DNA of 25,258 bases from CAZMOK01 sp964567785 (GTDB lineage: Bacteria > Bacteroidota > Bacteroidia > Bacteroidales > JAGOPY01), in assembly GCA_964567785.1 (NCBI GenBank), contig CAZMOK010000039.1, positions 1-25,258 on the forward strand. The letters are read 5' to 3'. Positions within the stretch are counted from its first letter, which is position 1. Each line of letters opens with the position of its first letter. The notes under the pieces were generated by a model. It saw only the letters and a program-made list of their open reading frames with translations. It did not search any database and was not told the origin of the DNA. Below are positions 17,301-24,862 of this stretch, one piece after another. The translations under genes and the position numbers were made by a program.

Positions 17301-17511
17301 ATTCAATCCGGGTAGTGACACCTTCTTCCATCTCCTTGGGAGAAGCCCCCGGATAGACGACCGAGATCACTATATCACGGGTTGAACTTTCGGGGAAGAA
17401 AGATTTCTTCATGCTCAGAATGGACAGTCCGCCGCCCAGGATGAGCACTGCTATGATCAGATTAGCATAGAAGGGGTATTTGACGAATGTGGTGACTAGT
17501 CTTTTTATCAT
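14338..17511 (-). CDS. RND-family efflux pump, inner-membrane transporter (AcrB/MexB-like)
   Basis: A 1057-residue RND permease, a proton-driven exporter of drugs, dyes or other amphipathic compounds. It has the expected 12-helix layout: the first helix near 13-33 (YANLIIAVLILGGGLSILSM), a large periplasmic loop, helices 2-6 around 330-560, a second loop, and helices 8-12 from about 885 to 1015. In helix 4, GILVDDGIVIAENIY carries the Asp pair (397, 398) of the proton relay. In helix 10 the sequence is LSGVIINDAVVFLAKYN, with no lysine where AcrB has Lys940, as in the branch of the family with NN/ND there. Substrate cannot be deduced. It lies 15 bp after the adaptor gene and overlaps the TolC gene by one base. 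Confidence 0.95.
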   Translation of the reverse strand: MIKRLVTTFVKYPFYANLIIAVLILGGGLSILSMKKSFFPESSTRDIVISVVYPGASPKEMEEGVTTRIEYAIRGLVGIKEITSTSSENFATVRIETTGEYDIDETLMEVKNAVDGITAFPVDAERPIVFKQRPVTNALFTALTGDVDLMTLKNYADEIEDDLYASGVISQIDIGGYPALELSVEVPEDNLMRYDLTFDEIQRAIFLNNRDISAGMIRSDDEEVLIRSRARKVDPDKISDIILKANPDGSVIRIRDIGTVKLRFADVALGSYMNGQQNISIQIRKLPEEDLAAITDFMEDYVGKFNATHNDVQLEITYKFQDMLNARLDLLYNNGGIGLLLVLITLGFFLSLRLSFWVAAGIPLSFLGMFMVAASYGITINMISLFGMILVVGILVDDGIVIAENIYTHFEQGKSSMRAAIDGTMEVLPAVTTSVTTTIIAFLPLFFLEGRMEFMFEMAFVVIFSLLFSLVEAFFVLPAHLGSPRVLRSKINKSKSIGARMRRGLDRAVDFMRYRLYAGTLRRLLNWRGAVILTPIALILITAGLFGGGLIKATFFPSIPFDFFSVNLAFTPGSGEARTLQYLKDFEDAIWEVNSDLKEEYNDTSNFIDYTFIGLGYAFDGNETGSHAGNLFVLLRNLEDSPVSSFEIVNRVSEKIGDVPEAEKFTVGGRTTFGDPVSISLLGKDLEELQSAKMMLMEQLGTIEDLKDITDNNAIGKREVQLELKPKAYFLGLNHADISNQVRQGFFGGQAQRLQIGKDEVRVWVRYPKQDRISLGQMEDMKIKTMMGEFPLTELATYDIERGPVNIKHFNGEREVRITADLVDPLTPVPPILEKIRRDFIPVIRAEYPGISVEYQGQQRDSDEASSELAKYFGVAFAVMVLLIMVHFKSFSQGMLILLMIPLGWLGALWGHGVEGIPVSMLSAWGMVALSGVIINDAVVFLAKYNSLVKEGKTVRQAAFDAGMARFRPIVLTTITTVAGLYPIILENSFQAQFLIPMAVSLAYGVMIGTAFILVLFPVIIVTMSDLRVGLKKLWTGKDPDRESLEPTIIDSRREVE

Positions 17512-17526
17512 CTTGGATCAATAGGG

Positions 17527-18654
17527 TCAGTTATTATTTATTTGCACCAGCGATCCTTCCCTGGCATTCACAAGGGGTTCGGTCACCAGTGTAGTGCCTT
17601 CTTCAAGTCCTGAAAAGACAAGTGTTTCGTTGTTGATCTTATGAATATCGATGACTTTTTTATTGAGCTTGCCATCGTTTACCGTAAAGACCTGGTTCGA
17701 ATTGAACACGACATTCCTGGGTACCTCCATGGCACCGTTGATGACCCTGCCGCTGAAAACGGCCCTGAGATACTGGCCTTCATAAAGTGGTTGGTCCTCC
17801 GTGGAGGACAGGGAAATGAAAACCGAAACCGACTGGGTGGCCGGGTCAACGAAATCAGCTTTCCTTACCACTTTGCCCTGCCACCTGGCTGTCGCGTCCT
17901 CCGACAGCACCTCAATCTCATCCCCTATCCTTACCCATTTCGCATCGTTGATCTCCACGGGCACTTCCAGTTCCAGTTGTTCGGTGCTGATCAGCCTGGC
18001 TATGCGGGTGCCGGGGTTGGCTATGGACCCAACCTCGAGGTAAGCTTCGATTATGGTCCCGTCGAAAGGCGCATACAGGTTAAACTTGTTAAACCTCACC
18101 TCTGCACTTTTTATCCCGTAATATTCAGTCAGGATGTTCCTGCTCGAAAGGAAGGTCTTCACCTGTAATGATTTTATCTCCGGCAGTTCGGGCAGCGGCT
18201 TTTCTATATCGATGGATTCGAAAAAATTGAGCATTTCGTCGTACTTTCCAGGGTAATCGATCCTGAAGTCGGGCAGGGCGTTGGCTATCAGGTTGAGGAA
18301 ACGCGCCCTTGATGCCTTGAGGTTGTATTCAGCTTCATCATCGAAGATCCTTACGAGCAACTGGCCTTTTTTGAACGATTCCCCTTTTTTGAGTGAAACT
18401 GAGCCCTGCAGTATCTCTCCCTGGACTTCGGTGATAAGTTCCACGTACTGGTGCGACCCCAGCCTTCCGGCCGCTTCGAAAGCTATGGTGACATCGCCGT
18501 ATTCAACGGCCTGCGCCTGGACAGCCCTTACGGGATCTTCCGGCGGGTTGCTCACAGGGTCTTCCCTGAAGGTTTCCAGGGCCATCATGATCAAGAATGA
18601 TCCGGCCACTATCAGGATACCTACTCCAAGGATAATCAATTGACGGGTTTTCAT
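17527..18654 (-). CDS. RND efflux periplasmic adaptor (HlyD/AcrA family)
   Basis: A membrane-fusion protein of 375 residues, linking the RND pump to the TolC channel. It has an N-terminal helix (LIILGVGILIVAGSFLIMMAL, about 5-25), then a barrel-sandwich part (VELITEVQGEILQGSVSLKKGESFKKGQLLVRI, about 72-104, and FNLYAPFDGTIIEAYLEVGSIANPG, about 190-215), a helical hairpin between these halves, and beta-barrel and membrane-proximal parts to the C-terminus (GQYLRAVFSG, MEVPRNVVF). The ATG at 18654 is preferred: AAGGAA lies about 8 bp before it. A TTG eight codons upstream (18678) is also open. No lipobox Cys was seen. First gene of the adaptor-pump-TolC operon; no clear -7 box was found upstream. 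Confidence 0.93.
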   Translation of the reverse strand: MKTRQLIILGVGILIVAGSFLIMMALETFREDPVSNPPEDPVRAVQAQAVEYGDVTIAFEAAGRLGSHQYVELITEVQGEILQGSVSLKKGESFKKGQLLVRIFDDEAEYNLKASRARFLNLIANALPDFRIDYPGKYDEMLNFFESIDIEKPLPELPEIKSLQVKTFLSSRNILTEYYGIKSAEVRFNKFNLYAPFDGTIIEAYLEVGSIANPGTRIARLISTEQLELEVPVEINDAKWVRIGDEIEVLSEDATARWQGKVVRKADFVDPATQSVSVFISLSSTEDQPLYEGQYLRAVFSGRVINGAMEVPRNVVFNSNQVFTVNDGKLNKKVIDIHKINNETLVFSGLEEGTTLVTEPLVNAREGSLVQINNN

Positions 18655-18685
18655 TTTGCTTTCCTTAAATTCTGACAACTAACAA

Positions 18686-18800
18686 TCAACAGTTGAATAT
18701 GTTCCGGACAAACAGCCGCAGTTCCTGCCCGACCGGATGATCAAAGAACTGGTTTTTTTTAAAGACGATCAGTTTGGTTAAATATTGCGGGTATGCAAAG
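18686..18800 (-). pseudogene. Possible remnant of a TetR-type regulator C-terminus
   Basis: On the minus strand, in the 32 bp before the adaptor gene and further upstream, an open frame ends NQFFDHPVGQELRLFVRN-IFNC and TGA (18688-18686). The FFDHPVGQELRLF pattern resembles the last helix of TetR regulators that often head such efflux operons. Upstream (beyond about 18760) the frame stays open but becomes low-complexity, and there is no start codon. It could equally be chance. No other gene is seen in 18679-18930. Confidence 0.25.
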
Positions 18801-18846
18801 AAAAGAAAAAAATGGGGGAAATAGTGATTGGTAAATAATAAATAAG

Positions 18847-18877
18847 TCCCCCTTTGAAGGGGGATTTAGGGGGATGT
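18847..18877. repeat. TCCCCCTT palindrome with trailing GGGGGAT copy
   Basis: TCCCCCTT (18847-18854) and AAGGGGGA (18857-18864) form an inverted repeat with a 2-bp centre, followed by TTTA and another GGGGGAT. Very similar G/C-block palindromes are scattered in intergenic DNA of many bacteria. It may form a hairpin that ends transcription of the gene to its right. Confidence 0.65.
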
Positions 18878-18888
18878 TAAGGTATCTT

Positions 18889-18924
18889 ATTGTCGCAATT
18901 GTCTCGATTGTCAGAATTGTCGAT
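18889..18924 (-). repeat. Nonamer array, 4 units, GACAAT family
   Basis: Plus-strand units ATTGTCGCA, ATTGTCTCG, ATTGTCAGA, ATTGTCGAT; read on the minus strand each is NNNGACAAT, the same core as at 12759-12811. It begins 6 bp downstream of the stop codon of the 18931-21288 gene. Confidence 0.87.
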
Positions 18925-18930
18925 ATTTAC

Positions 18931-21288
18931 TTATTTTCTGACTATGATCTTACGGGTGTGGGTTGAGTTTGAGGTGGTTGCCCGGAGGAGGAAGACCCCT
19001 TTCGTGTAGCCGGAAAGATCGAGCTTTGCTGAAAAAGAACGCGGCTCAACCACTTCAACAAGCTGCCCGAGGTAATTATAAAACTCTATCCTATCCATCC
19101 GGTCGCTGCAATCAATGTTGAGGGTGTTGGCCACAGGGTTGGGAAAAACTGAAAAACCTGCGGAGGCTTGAATTTCATCCATACCCACTGTGGAACAATC
19201 TGTATTCGAGAATCCTGACAGGCAGGTATCGCCCTCCTTCGTATAACAGGCCTTTATCTTGTAGCAGTATTCATCCCTGGATACCGTGTCGCAATAGGAA
19301 GTGTGGGAGGGATCCACTTGCGCCAGGAATTCATAGTTATCGTCGCCGGGTGAACGGTATATATGGTAGGCGGTGAGGGAATCGCCGCTTCCGGAACCTG
19401 CACTTCCTTCCGGAGGGCCCCACGTCAACATGACACATTCGTCATTCACGGAGGCCTCAAGATTGACCGGCGGATTGCATACCCTGTAAACATTGATGTT
19501 ATCAATGTACCAGCCTGAAATATCGGATGAATTTTGTCCCTTTGCCAGGAAGTACAATGCAAAAAAATTACCCAGGGCCAGTTCGGTGATTTCGGTGTTT
19601 ACATGCATCCAGTTAAAACTGGAGTCCTGGTTACAGAAATATGCTACAGTATCGGAACCTGGAAAGGGGTAAATCATTACAATCATTTCTTCATTGCCGG
19701 AGGAGCTGTTGCTTTCAAGCATAATATCAAAATCAAGGAACAACTTACCGATGAAAATTGAATCGCCTCTCAAAGGGTAGCTCATAAGCCGTGAATTGTA
19801 ACCAGACTTTTTATCATCTCCTGAAAACCTTGCCGTTGGTGGCGGATGGCCTGTATCCCCGCTGATCACCCAGTTATCTGATTGAACATCCCAATCATTG
19901 GTATCAAAACTTGCAGAAGACCAGTCTTCCATAAAATCCGGCTCTATGCCGAAATATTCAACATATTCGGAGATAAGAGGATATGATTCCCCTTCCTCAC
20001 CCGGAAAACCAAAAGGTTCCAGGTCATAAACTGCAGTGGCTGAATAAATATAGATCCATCCGGGCCATATTGGTCCCAGAGGACTCATAAAAATCATTAT
20101 ATCCCTGGGTATAAAATCTATAAAATCATTTCCTGTATAAAGATTATATCCCAAAAAATTTACAAATACATTCCCTGCAGTATCCTCAGGTGGACAAAAC
20201 ACAAGGGATTCACCTTCCTGGTAAAAACAGGAAGGGGGCTCCAGATAGTAGCTCGTAACTGAATCACAAGCCGTTTCGCTCAGGCCTGAAGGATAGCGGG
20301 CCGCAACACAGACATTGTAATCCTGGCCGTAGGTAAGCCCTTCAATGAAGAACCTTGTTGTATCCGTGGTTCCAACGAGGGAATCATCCACGTAGACATA
20401 ATAGTCGATCAGCATCGGCGGCGGGTCAGGGGAGAAAACCTCCACATCGTCGATGGCCCAGCCTGAAGCGTCCAGTCCCTGGTCACCGGCATGGAAGGCA
20501 AACATTACCGGGTCGCTCCCCTGCCCCGAAAAAGATGAAAGATCAAGCGAAATAAAGTCCCAGTAAGTGGAAGGTGACAGCGTATAAAGGACATGCCAGG
20601 TACCGCCCCCGTCGAGGCTGTACTCAACCATTGCCTGCTGTCCGTTCAGGCTGTCATAATAGCTGTCGAACTCAAGCACATAATTACCTGTGTAATCAAG
20701 CTCCATCACGGGGGTGACAAGGTAATCCATGCTCCCGTCATTCCCCGGGCCTGCCAGCAGGTCGTTCACACAGGCGTAATGGCTTCCCCGCGGCTGGACC
20801 GACCATCCGCCGCCGCTCCCGTCGTCGGTCCTGTACCATCCTTCACCCTCACTTTCTGCCTGCCAGGCCGGCGGGGGGAACTGGGCCGGTTCGAAGTCTT
20901 CGCCCAGCCTCTCTATCCGTGGCACGCTCCATACTGCTTCCGAGGTAAGAGGGTCTACATAAACATTCCTGACAGGATAGTGACTGCATGGAAGAAGGAT
21001 ATTCACTTCTGTATCTTCGAAAATATACATATTATCAACCACATAAGATTGATTTCCGGGGCAGGTTGCCGTTATGGTATAAGAGCCCTGGGTCACCTGC
21101 AGGATGAGAGGGTACCCCTGCCCGACGTTGTAGCTCTGGTTGTTTAAGGTGACGAACAGGGAATCCTGCCAGGTAGTGTCGCATATGGAAACGTTAATTG
21201 TGAGCTCGAAGGTCTCTGCACGTGCCAGGTTAAGATTCAGCAAAAATATTACAGGCATTAGCAGAATTGGGGCAAGGGCTTTCCGCAT
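18931..21288 (-). CDS. Secreted cleaved-adhesin-like protein with T9SS type A sorting domain
   Basis: A 785-residue exported protein. The signal peptide is MRKALAPILLMPVIFLLNLNLARA. Two choice-of-anchor J (cleaved-adhesin/MAM-like) domains follow at about 126-290 (EDFEPAQFPPPAW ... SGWAIDDVEVF) and 451-596 (FDTNDWDVQSDNW ... SGWYIDNINVYRV), each with a fibronectin III-like domain after it (about 295-360 and 603-697, LTWGPPEGSAG ... AYHIYRSPGD). The C-terminal about 75 residues (FSVFPNPVANTLNI ... LDLSGYTKGVFLLRAT ... KIIVRK) are a T9SS sorting domain. The same J domains occur in the adhesin regions of gingipains. No protease motif is present, so a binding or adhesion role is inferred. ATG 21288 is the only start that gives the signal peptide. 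It appears to be transcribed alone. Confidence 0.9.
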   Translation of the reverse strand: MRKALAPILLMPVIFLLNLNLARAETFELTINVSICDTTWQDSLFVTLNNQSYNVGQGYPLILQVTQGSYTITATCPGNQSYVVDNMYIFEDTEVNILLPCSHYPVRNVYVDPLTSEAVWSVPRIERLGEDFEPAQFPPPAWQAESEGEGWYRTDDGSGGGWSVQPRGSHYACVNDLLAGPGNDGSMDYLVTPVMELDYTGNYVLEFDSYYDSLNGQQAMVEYSLDGGGTWHVLYTLSPSTYWDFISLDLSSFSGQGSDPVMFAFHAGDQGLDASGWAIDDVEVFSPDPPPMLIDYYVYVDDSLVGTTDTTRFFIEGLTYGQDYNVCVAARYPSGLSETACDSVTSYYLEPPSCFYQEGESLVFCPPEDTAGNVFVNFLGYNLYTGNDFIDFIPRDIMIFMSPLGPIWPGWIYIYSATAVYDLEPFGFPGEEGESYPLISEYVEYFGIEPDFMEDWSSASFDTNDWDVQSDNWVISGDTGHPPPTARFSGDDKKSGYNSRLMSYPLRGDSIFIGKLFLDFDIMLESNSSSGNEEMIVMIYPFPGSDTVAYFCNQDSSFNWMHVNTEITELALGNFFALYFLAKGQNSSDISGWYIDNINVYRVCNPPVNLEASVNDECVMLTWGPPEGSAGSGSGDSLTAYHIYRSPGDDNYEFLAQVDPSHTSYCDTVSRDEYCYKIKACYTKEGDTCLSGFSNTDCSTVGMDEIQASAGFSVFPNPVANTLNIDCSDRMDRIEFYNYLGQLVEVVEPRSFSAKLDLSGYTKGVFLLRATTSNSTHTRKIIVRK

Positions 21289-21355
21289 GGCTTTGGTGTT
21301 TGGTCTTTAGGATAGACAATGCAGGAAGCCGGATGGTTGCATGGTTTGATAAAAT

Positions 21356-21376
21356 GTGAAAGGTGAGGTGTGAAAG
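21356..21376 (+). repeat. Short heptamer array GTGANNN, 3 units
   Basis: GTGAAAG, GTGAGGT, GTGAAAG in tandem, followed by a decayed GGTGTAA. Short, so chance is possible. It opens the 262-bp gene-free space 21289-21550, whose remainder is mostly the arrays listed below. Confidence 0.5.
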
Positions 21377-21418
21377 GGTGTAATATAATTAGTAACCGTT
21401 GGTCAGGTGAAAAGTGTT

Positions 21419-21468
21419 AGACGTTGCCAGACGTAGCAAGAAGTAGTTAGACGTTGTCAGACATTGTA
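21419..21468 (+). repeat. Decamer array AGACGTNNNN, 5 units
   Basis: AGACGTTGCC, AGACGTAGCA, AGAAGTAGTT, AGACGTTGTC, AGACATTGTA: 10-bp period with a mostly fixed AGACGT half. The final bases of the array also take part in an inverted repeat (21443-21501). Confidence 0.75.
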
Positions 21469-21501
21469 TTGTCATTACGTTGTCATGGAACGTCTAACTA
21501 C
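21443..21501. repeat. 13-bp perfect inverted repeat over the decamer array
   Basis: GTAGTTAGACGTT (21443-21455) is complementary to AACGTCTAACTAC (21489-21501), with a 33-bp loop. Downstream of the BNR gene on the minus strand, it could form a hairpin in that transcript. Confidence 0.7.
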
Positions 21502-21533
21502 CAATCACCGGTCACCAATCACCAGTTACCAAT
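21499..21533 (-). repeat. Heptamer array YACCRRT, 5 units
   Basis: Plus-strand units TACCAAT, CACCGGT, CACCAAT, CACCAGT, TACCAAT; on the minus strand ATTGGTA, ACTGGTG, ATTGGTG, ACCGGTG, ATTGGTA. It begins 17 bp after the stop codon of the 21551-24682 gene. Confidence 0.82.
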
Positions 21534-21550
21534 TAATTAAAAATTCAAAA

Positions 21551-24500
21551 TTATCTGTTCCATTCCGGCAGCCTGCCCGGTGTCCAGGCAGCGCCGAGGT
21601 TTTCGAGCTCTTCTTCGATCTTCGGCATCTCTTCTTCCTTGATCTCCCTGATCTTTTCGAGAACAGGCGGGAACTCTTCCTCAAGCAGTTCGAGCTGATC
21701 TCTCTGGGTTTGGGTTACGGCCGAGGTAGAACTCCAGTGGGGCACCATGATGGCCCAGAGCCGTTCGTTGATTGACGGGGGCGCCGGACGGTTCTCCTCG
21801 CGCGAAGCCTTTGGCTCCTGTCCGTTGAAAGCCCACATGATGTCCTCCAGTTCGGCCTCGAGCTGATTTACCTTTTCAAGGAGTACGGGTGATGCGTCCG
21901 GGGTTTTGTAGAGGGTTTGCCTGATCTTCCTCATGTTGGTGAGCATATCCTCAGCCACCCTTTCGGATGCATCCACAATGCGTGAAACTTCAGAGATCTC
22001 CTCCTGGAAAGCCACCAGTTCCGACCTGTCGTCGGCAGGCAGTGTGGTGTGNNNNNNNNNNNNNNNNNNNNNNNNNNNNNNNNNNNNNNNNNNNNNNNNN
22101 NNNNNNNNNNNNNNNNNNNNNNNNNNNNNNNNNNNNNNNNNNNNNNNNNNNATGGTGAAGATCAGGTGCGGGGCCACTTCGCTTTCTTCAGCCCTCAGCT
22201 CCTCCATCGAAGGTATCGGGATAGGGGCTTTCTCCTTGATCAGCTCTTTTTCCCTCTCTTTCCTTTCCTGCTTCAGGGTCTTCGGGACTTCCTTCACATA
22301 ATAGGTGAAGGTGGCGCCAAACGGAGGGTTGTCGGCTGTGTACCAGGTGGATCCCGTTCCGTACCTTCCGCTCTTCTGGATGTACATCAGGGCATCCTTG
22401 ATGGGGAAGATATGGGCTGCCGAATCCATCAGCTCCGGTGAAAGGTCACGCAGCGGCGTAAAATCGTCGAGGATGTAAAAGCCCCTTCCGAAAGTGGCCA
22501 GCACCAAATCGTTTTCCCTTTCCTGGACTTCCATGTCGCGCACCGCAATGGTGGGGATGCCCGACTTGACCTGTGTCCAGATCTTTCCGCCGTCGTTGCT
22601 GAAGTAAACGCTGAATTCAGTGCCCACGAACAGCAGGTCGGGGTTCACATGATCCTGGTGGATGGTATGGACGGTCTCATCGTCAGGAAGGTTATTGGCG
22701 ATCGGTTCCCAGGTCTTGCCCTTGTCGGTGCTCTTCAAAACATAAGGCTTGAAGTCGTCCCGCTTGCGGTTGTCGAACGTGGCGAACACCACGTTGGCAT
22801 CAAAGTACGACGGGAAGATATCGCTGACGTAGGTATGCTCGGGCACACCGGGGAAATTTTCCACTTTCATCCAGTTCTCTCCGGCATCTTCGGTCACCTG
22901 GATGAGTCCGTCGTCGGTGCCTACGTAGAGCAAGCCTTCCTGCAGCGGTGATTCAGCAAGAGATACCGCCATTCCGTAAAGGGAGGTAGAAACGTCCTTT
23001 ACAACGGCATCCACGCCCCAGTAGCGGCCCATCACAGGCCAGGTATTGCGGTCGATCTGTGCCGTGATGTCGCCGCTGATGACTTCCCAGGTATTGCCCC
23101 TGTCGTCGCTCCTGAAAACCTTGTTGGCTGCCATATAGAGCCTGGTGGGTGAATGGGGGCTCAGGATGAACGGGGAGTTCCAGTTCCATTTGTAGGTCTT
23201 TTCTCCTTTAAGAGGCTGCGGCTTGATCTTGGTGCGTTCACCGCTTTTCTTGTCGTACCTGAAGATGTTACCATACTGGTAAGCGGAATAGACTATGTCG
23301 GGGTTGCCCGGTTCGATGGCCTGCCAGAAGCCGTCGCCGCCAAGTGTCCTTATCCATTCACAGCTTGAAACGCCTGATGAGCTGGTGTTCCGGTTGGGGC
23401 CGCCAAGGCTGTTGTTATCCTGAGTGCCGCCGTAAACCCAGTAAAAGGGCTCGGAATTATCCACGTTCACCCTGTAGAACTGGGTAACCGGCAGGTTGGT
23501 CTTGTGGACGTAGTGCTCGCCGCCGTCGAAAGATTCATAAACCCCACCATCGCCGCCGATGATGAAATGGTCGGTATCTTCAGGGTCGATCCACATGGCG
23601 TGGTCGTCGACGTGGCGCTTGGTAAGTCCCAGTCTGTTCCAGGTCTTGCCTCCGTCGAGGGTGTATTTCGAAACGGTCTCCATTGAATAGACCTTGTGCA
23701 CGTCTTTGGGATCGCAGTAGATCTCGTTGTAATACTGCCCGCTGCTGTGGTGGTTGCTCATCTTTTTCCATGATTCACCCTTGTCGGTCGACATGAAAAA
23801 GCCGCCCTTGTCTTCTGCAGCTTCCATAATGAGGTAGAGAGGATGGGGGTATACTGGTGACATGGCAATGCCCATTCCACCGATATCTACCGAAGGAAGC
23901 CCCTTCATAATCTTCCGCCAGTTCTCGCCGCCGTCGGTTGATTTGTAGACCGCACTTTCAGGGCCGCCGCCTATTTTGGTGTGGACATGCCTGCGTCGCT
24001 GTTCGGAGGTGGCATACATGGTCATGGGACATTCCTGGTCGAAAATAACGTTGTTTACGCCAGTGTTCTCGCTTATCTCAAGCACCTTTTCCCAGGTTTC
24101 CCCGCCGTCTTTGGTGCGGTAGAGCCCGCGGTCGCCGCCCGGGCCCCATGCAGAGCCTTCAGCGGCCACAAAGACCACATCGGTATTCTCGGGATGGATG
24201 GCGATCATGCCTATCTGGCGCGATTCTTCGAGGCCCATGTTCTTCCATGATTTTCCGCCGTCGACAGTCTTGTAAACACCGTCGCCGTAGCCCAGGGCCC
24301 GCTGATGGTTGTTCTCGCCCGTACCGGCCCACACCACATTGTGGTTTTTGGGGTCCATAGCAAGGGCTCCGATAGAATAGGATCCGTAATTTTCAAAAAC
24401 CGGTTTGAAGGTCGTGCCGTTGTTATCGGTCTTCCAGATATTACCGCAGGCCACACCTACGTAATATTCGCTGGGGTTGCAGGGATTGACCGCAAAATCT

Positions 24501-24682
24501 GCGATCCTGCCGGAAGCAAAAGCCGGGCCGATACCCCTGAACTTCAACCCGCTGACAACGCTTGACTTAATGGTATCGCCGGTATCTTCGTCCTTGTCTT
24601 TCTTTGCCTCTGCCTGCGGCAGTGCAAGCAGGAAGGCGCCAATGAGCAGCAGAACTGCGCCCATGTGAAACATCTTCGTCAT
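21551..24682 (-). CDS. Secreted BNR/Asp-box (sortilin/VPS10-like) propeller protein, interrupted by an assembly gap
   Basis: About 1043 residues as assembled, 34 of them unknown. The signal peptide is MTKMFHMGAVLLLIGAFLLALPQAEA. Near the start is LKFRGIGPAFASGRIADFAV, typical of the large BNR-repeat 'glycosyl hydrolase' family of Bacteroidota. Nine or more Asp boxes follow (YKTVDGGKSW, YRTKDGGETW, YKSTDGGENW, FRSDDRGNTW, LKSTDKGKTW, YFSNDGGKIW) to about residue 735, then a linker, the gap (about 844-877), and an acidic coiled-coil-like tail ending LPEWNR. Unlike its paralog at 9526-12012, it has no T9SS sorting domain, so it may stay periplasmic. ATG 24682 is preferred: the upstream ATG at 24763 lies 5' of the predicted -7 element and would bury the signal peptide. 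The frame is the same on both sides of the gap, though the real gap length is unknown. Enzyme activity cannot be claimed. Confidence 0.88.
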   Translation of the reverse strand: MTKMFHMGAVLLLIGAFLLALPQAEAKKDKDEDTGDTIKSSVVSGLKFRGIGPAFASGRIADFAVNPCNPSEYYVGVACGNIWKTDNNGTTFKPVFENYGSYSIGALAMDPKNHNVVWAGTGENNHQRALGYGDGVYKTVDGGKSWKNMGLEESRQIGMIAIHPENTDVVFVAAEGSAWGPGGDRGLYRTKDGGETWEKVLEISENTGVNNVIFDQECPMTMYATSEQRRRHVHTKIGGGPESAVYKSTDGGENWRKIMKGLPSVDIGGMGIAMSPVYPHPLYLIMEAAEDKGGFFMSTDKGESWKKMSNHHSSGQYYNEIYCDPKDVHKVYSMETVSKYTLDGGKTWNRLGLTKRHVDDHAMWIDPEDTDHFIIGGDGGVYESFDGGEHYVHKTNLPVTQFYRVNVDNSEPFYWVYGGTQDNNSLGGPNRNTSSSGVSSCEWIRTLGGDGFWQAIEPGNPDIVYSAYQYGNIFRYDKKSGERTKIKPQPLKGEKTYKWNWNSPFILSPHSPTRLYMAANKVFRSDDRGNTWEVISGDITAQIDRNTWPVMGRYWGVDAVVKDVSTSLYGMAVSLAESPLQEGLLYVGTDDGLIQVTEDAGENWMKVENFPGVPEHTYVSDIFPSYFDANVVFATFDNRKRDDFKPYVLKSTDKGKTWEPIANNLPDDETVHTIHQDHVNPDLLFVGTEFSVYFSNDGGKIWTQVKSGIPTIAVRDMEVQERENDLVLATFGRGFYILDDFTPLRDLSPELMDSAAHIFPIKDALMYIQKSGRYGTGSTWYTADNPPFGATFTYYVKEVPKTLKQERKEREKELIKEKAPIPIPSMEELRAEESEVAPHLIFTXXXXXXXXXXXXXXXXXXXXXXXXXXXXXXXXXXHTTLPADDRSELVAFQEEISEVSRIVDASERVAEDMLTNMRKIRQTLYKTPDASPVLLEKVNQLEAELEDIMWAFNGQEPKASREENRPAPPSINERLWAIMVPHWSSTSAVTQTQRDQLELLEEEFPPVLEKIREIKEEEMPKIEEELENLGAAWTPGRLPEWNR
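22052..22151. other. Assembly gap (100 N) inside the BNR gene
   Basis: Exactly 100 N, a placeholder of unknown real length. Coding sequence on both sides is convincing (PHLIFT before and LPADDRSELVAF after, in protein order), so the gene is probably intact in the organism. Confidence 0.97.
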
Positions 24683-24751
24683 AGTAATGATATTTGATTT
24701 ATGGTTAGATAATTGTTTCAAAATTCCTGTCGGATGGGGTGGAACTGTTAT

Positions 24752-24759
24752 CAAAAGTA
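24752..24759 (-). promoter_or_regulatory. -7 element (TAnnTTTG) of the 21551-24682 gene
   Basis: Minus-strand TACTTTTG at 24759-24752, giving a leader of about 65 nt before the ATG at 24682. The nearest TTTG upstream (24789-24786) is 26 bp away, longer than the usual spacing, so the -33 box is weak. It rules against the in-frame ATG at 24763. Confidence 0.5.
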
Positions 24760-24819
24760 TCAAAAATTTAAGAACCTATGCGTAACAAAATTAGTTCCTA
24801 TATAGATTGATAATCCCGG

Positions 24820-24862
24820 TATACGGATTGCCGGAATGGATGTATTTCCGGCATGCCGTATA
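24820..24862. repeat. Long imperfect hairpin between divergent genes
   Basis: TATACGG / CCGTATA outer arms and GCCGGAA / TTCCGGC inner arms pair over 17 positions (24820-24836 with 24846-24862) with two mismatches and a 9-nt loop. It lies between the divergent BNR gene and the dodecin-like gene, has no T-run, and so is not a normal terminator. An operator, RNA hairpin or mobile palindrome are all possible. The rest of the about 300-bp space 24683-24981 shows only the promoter element and the ribosome binding site listed here. Confidence 0.6.

Noticed and set aside
18655..18678. TTG start for the efflux adaptor
   Set aside because: The ATG at 18654 has an AAGGAA just upstream and gives a normal N-terminal helix. 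The TTG remains possible but is less likely.
9526..24682. Calling the BNR proteins sialidases
   Set aside because: Asp boxes alone mark the propeller fold. The Arg triad and other sialidase catalytic motifs (such as the N-terminal RIP/FRIP) were not seen.
24683..24763. Upstream ATG for the second BNR gene adding 27 residues
   Set aside because: It lies upstream of the predicted -7 element and would put a non-signal segment before a clear signal peptide.
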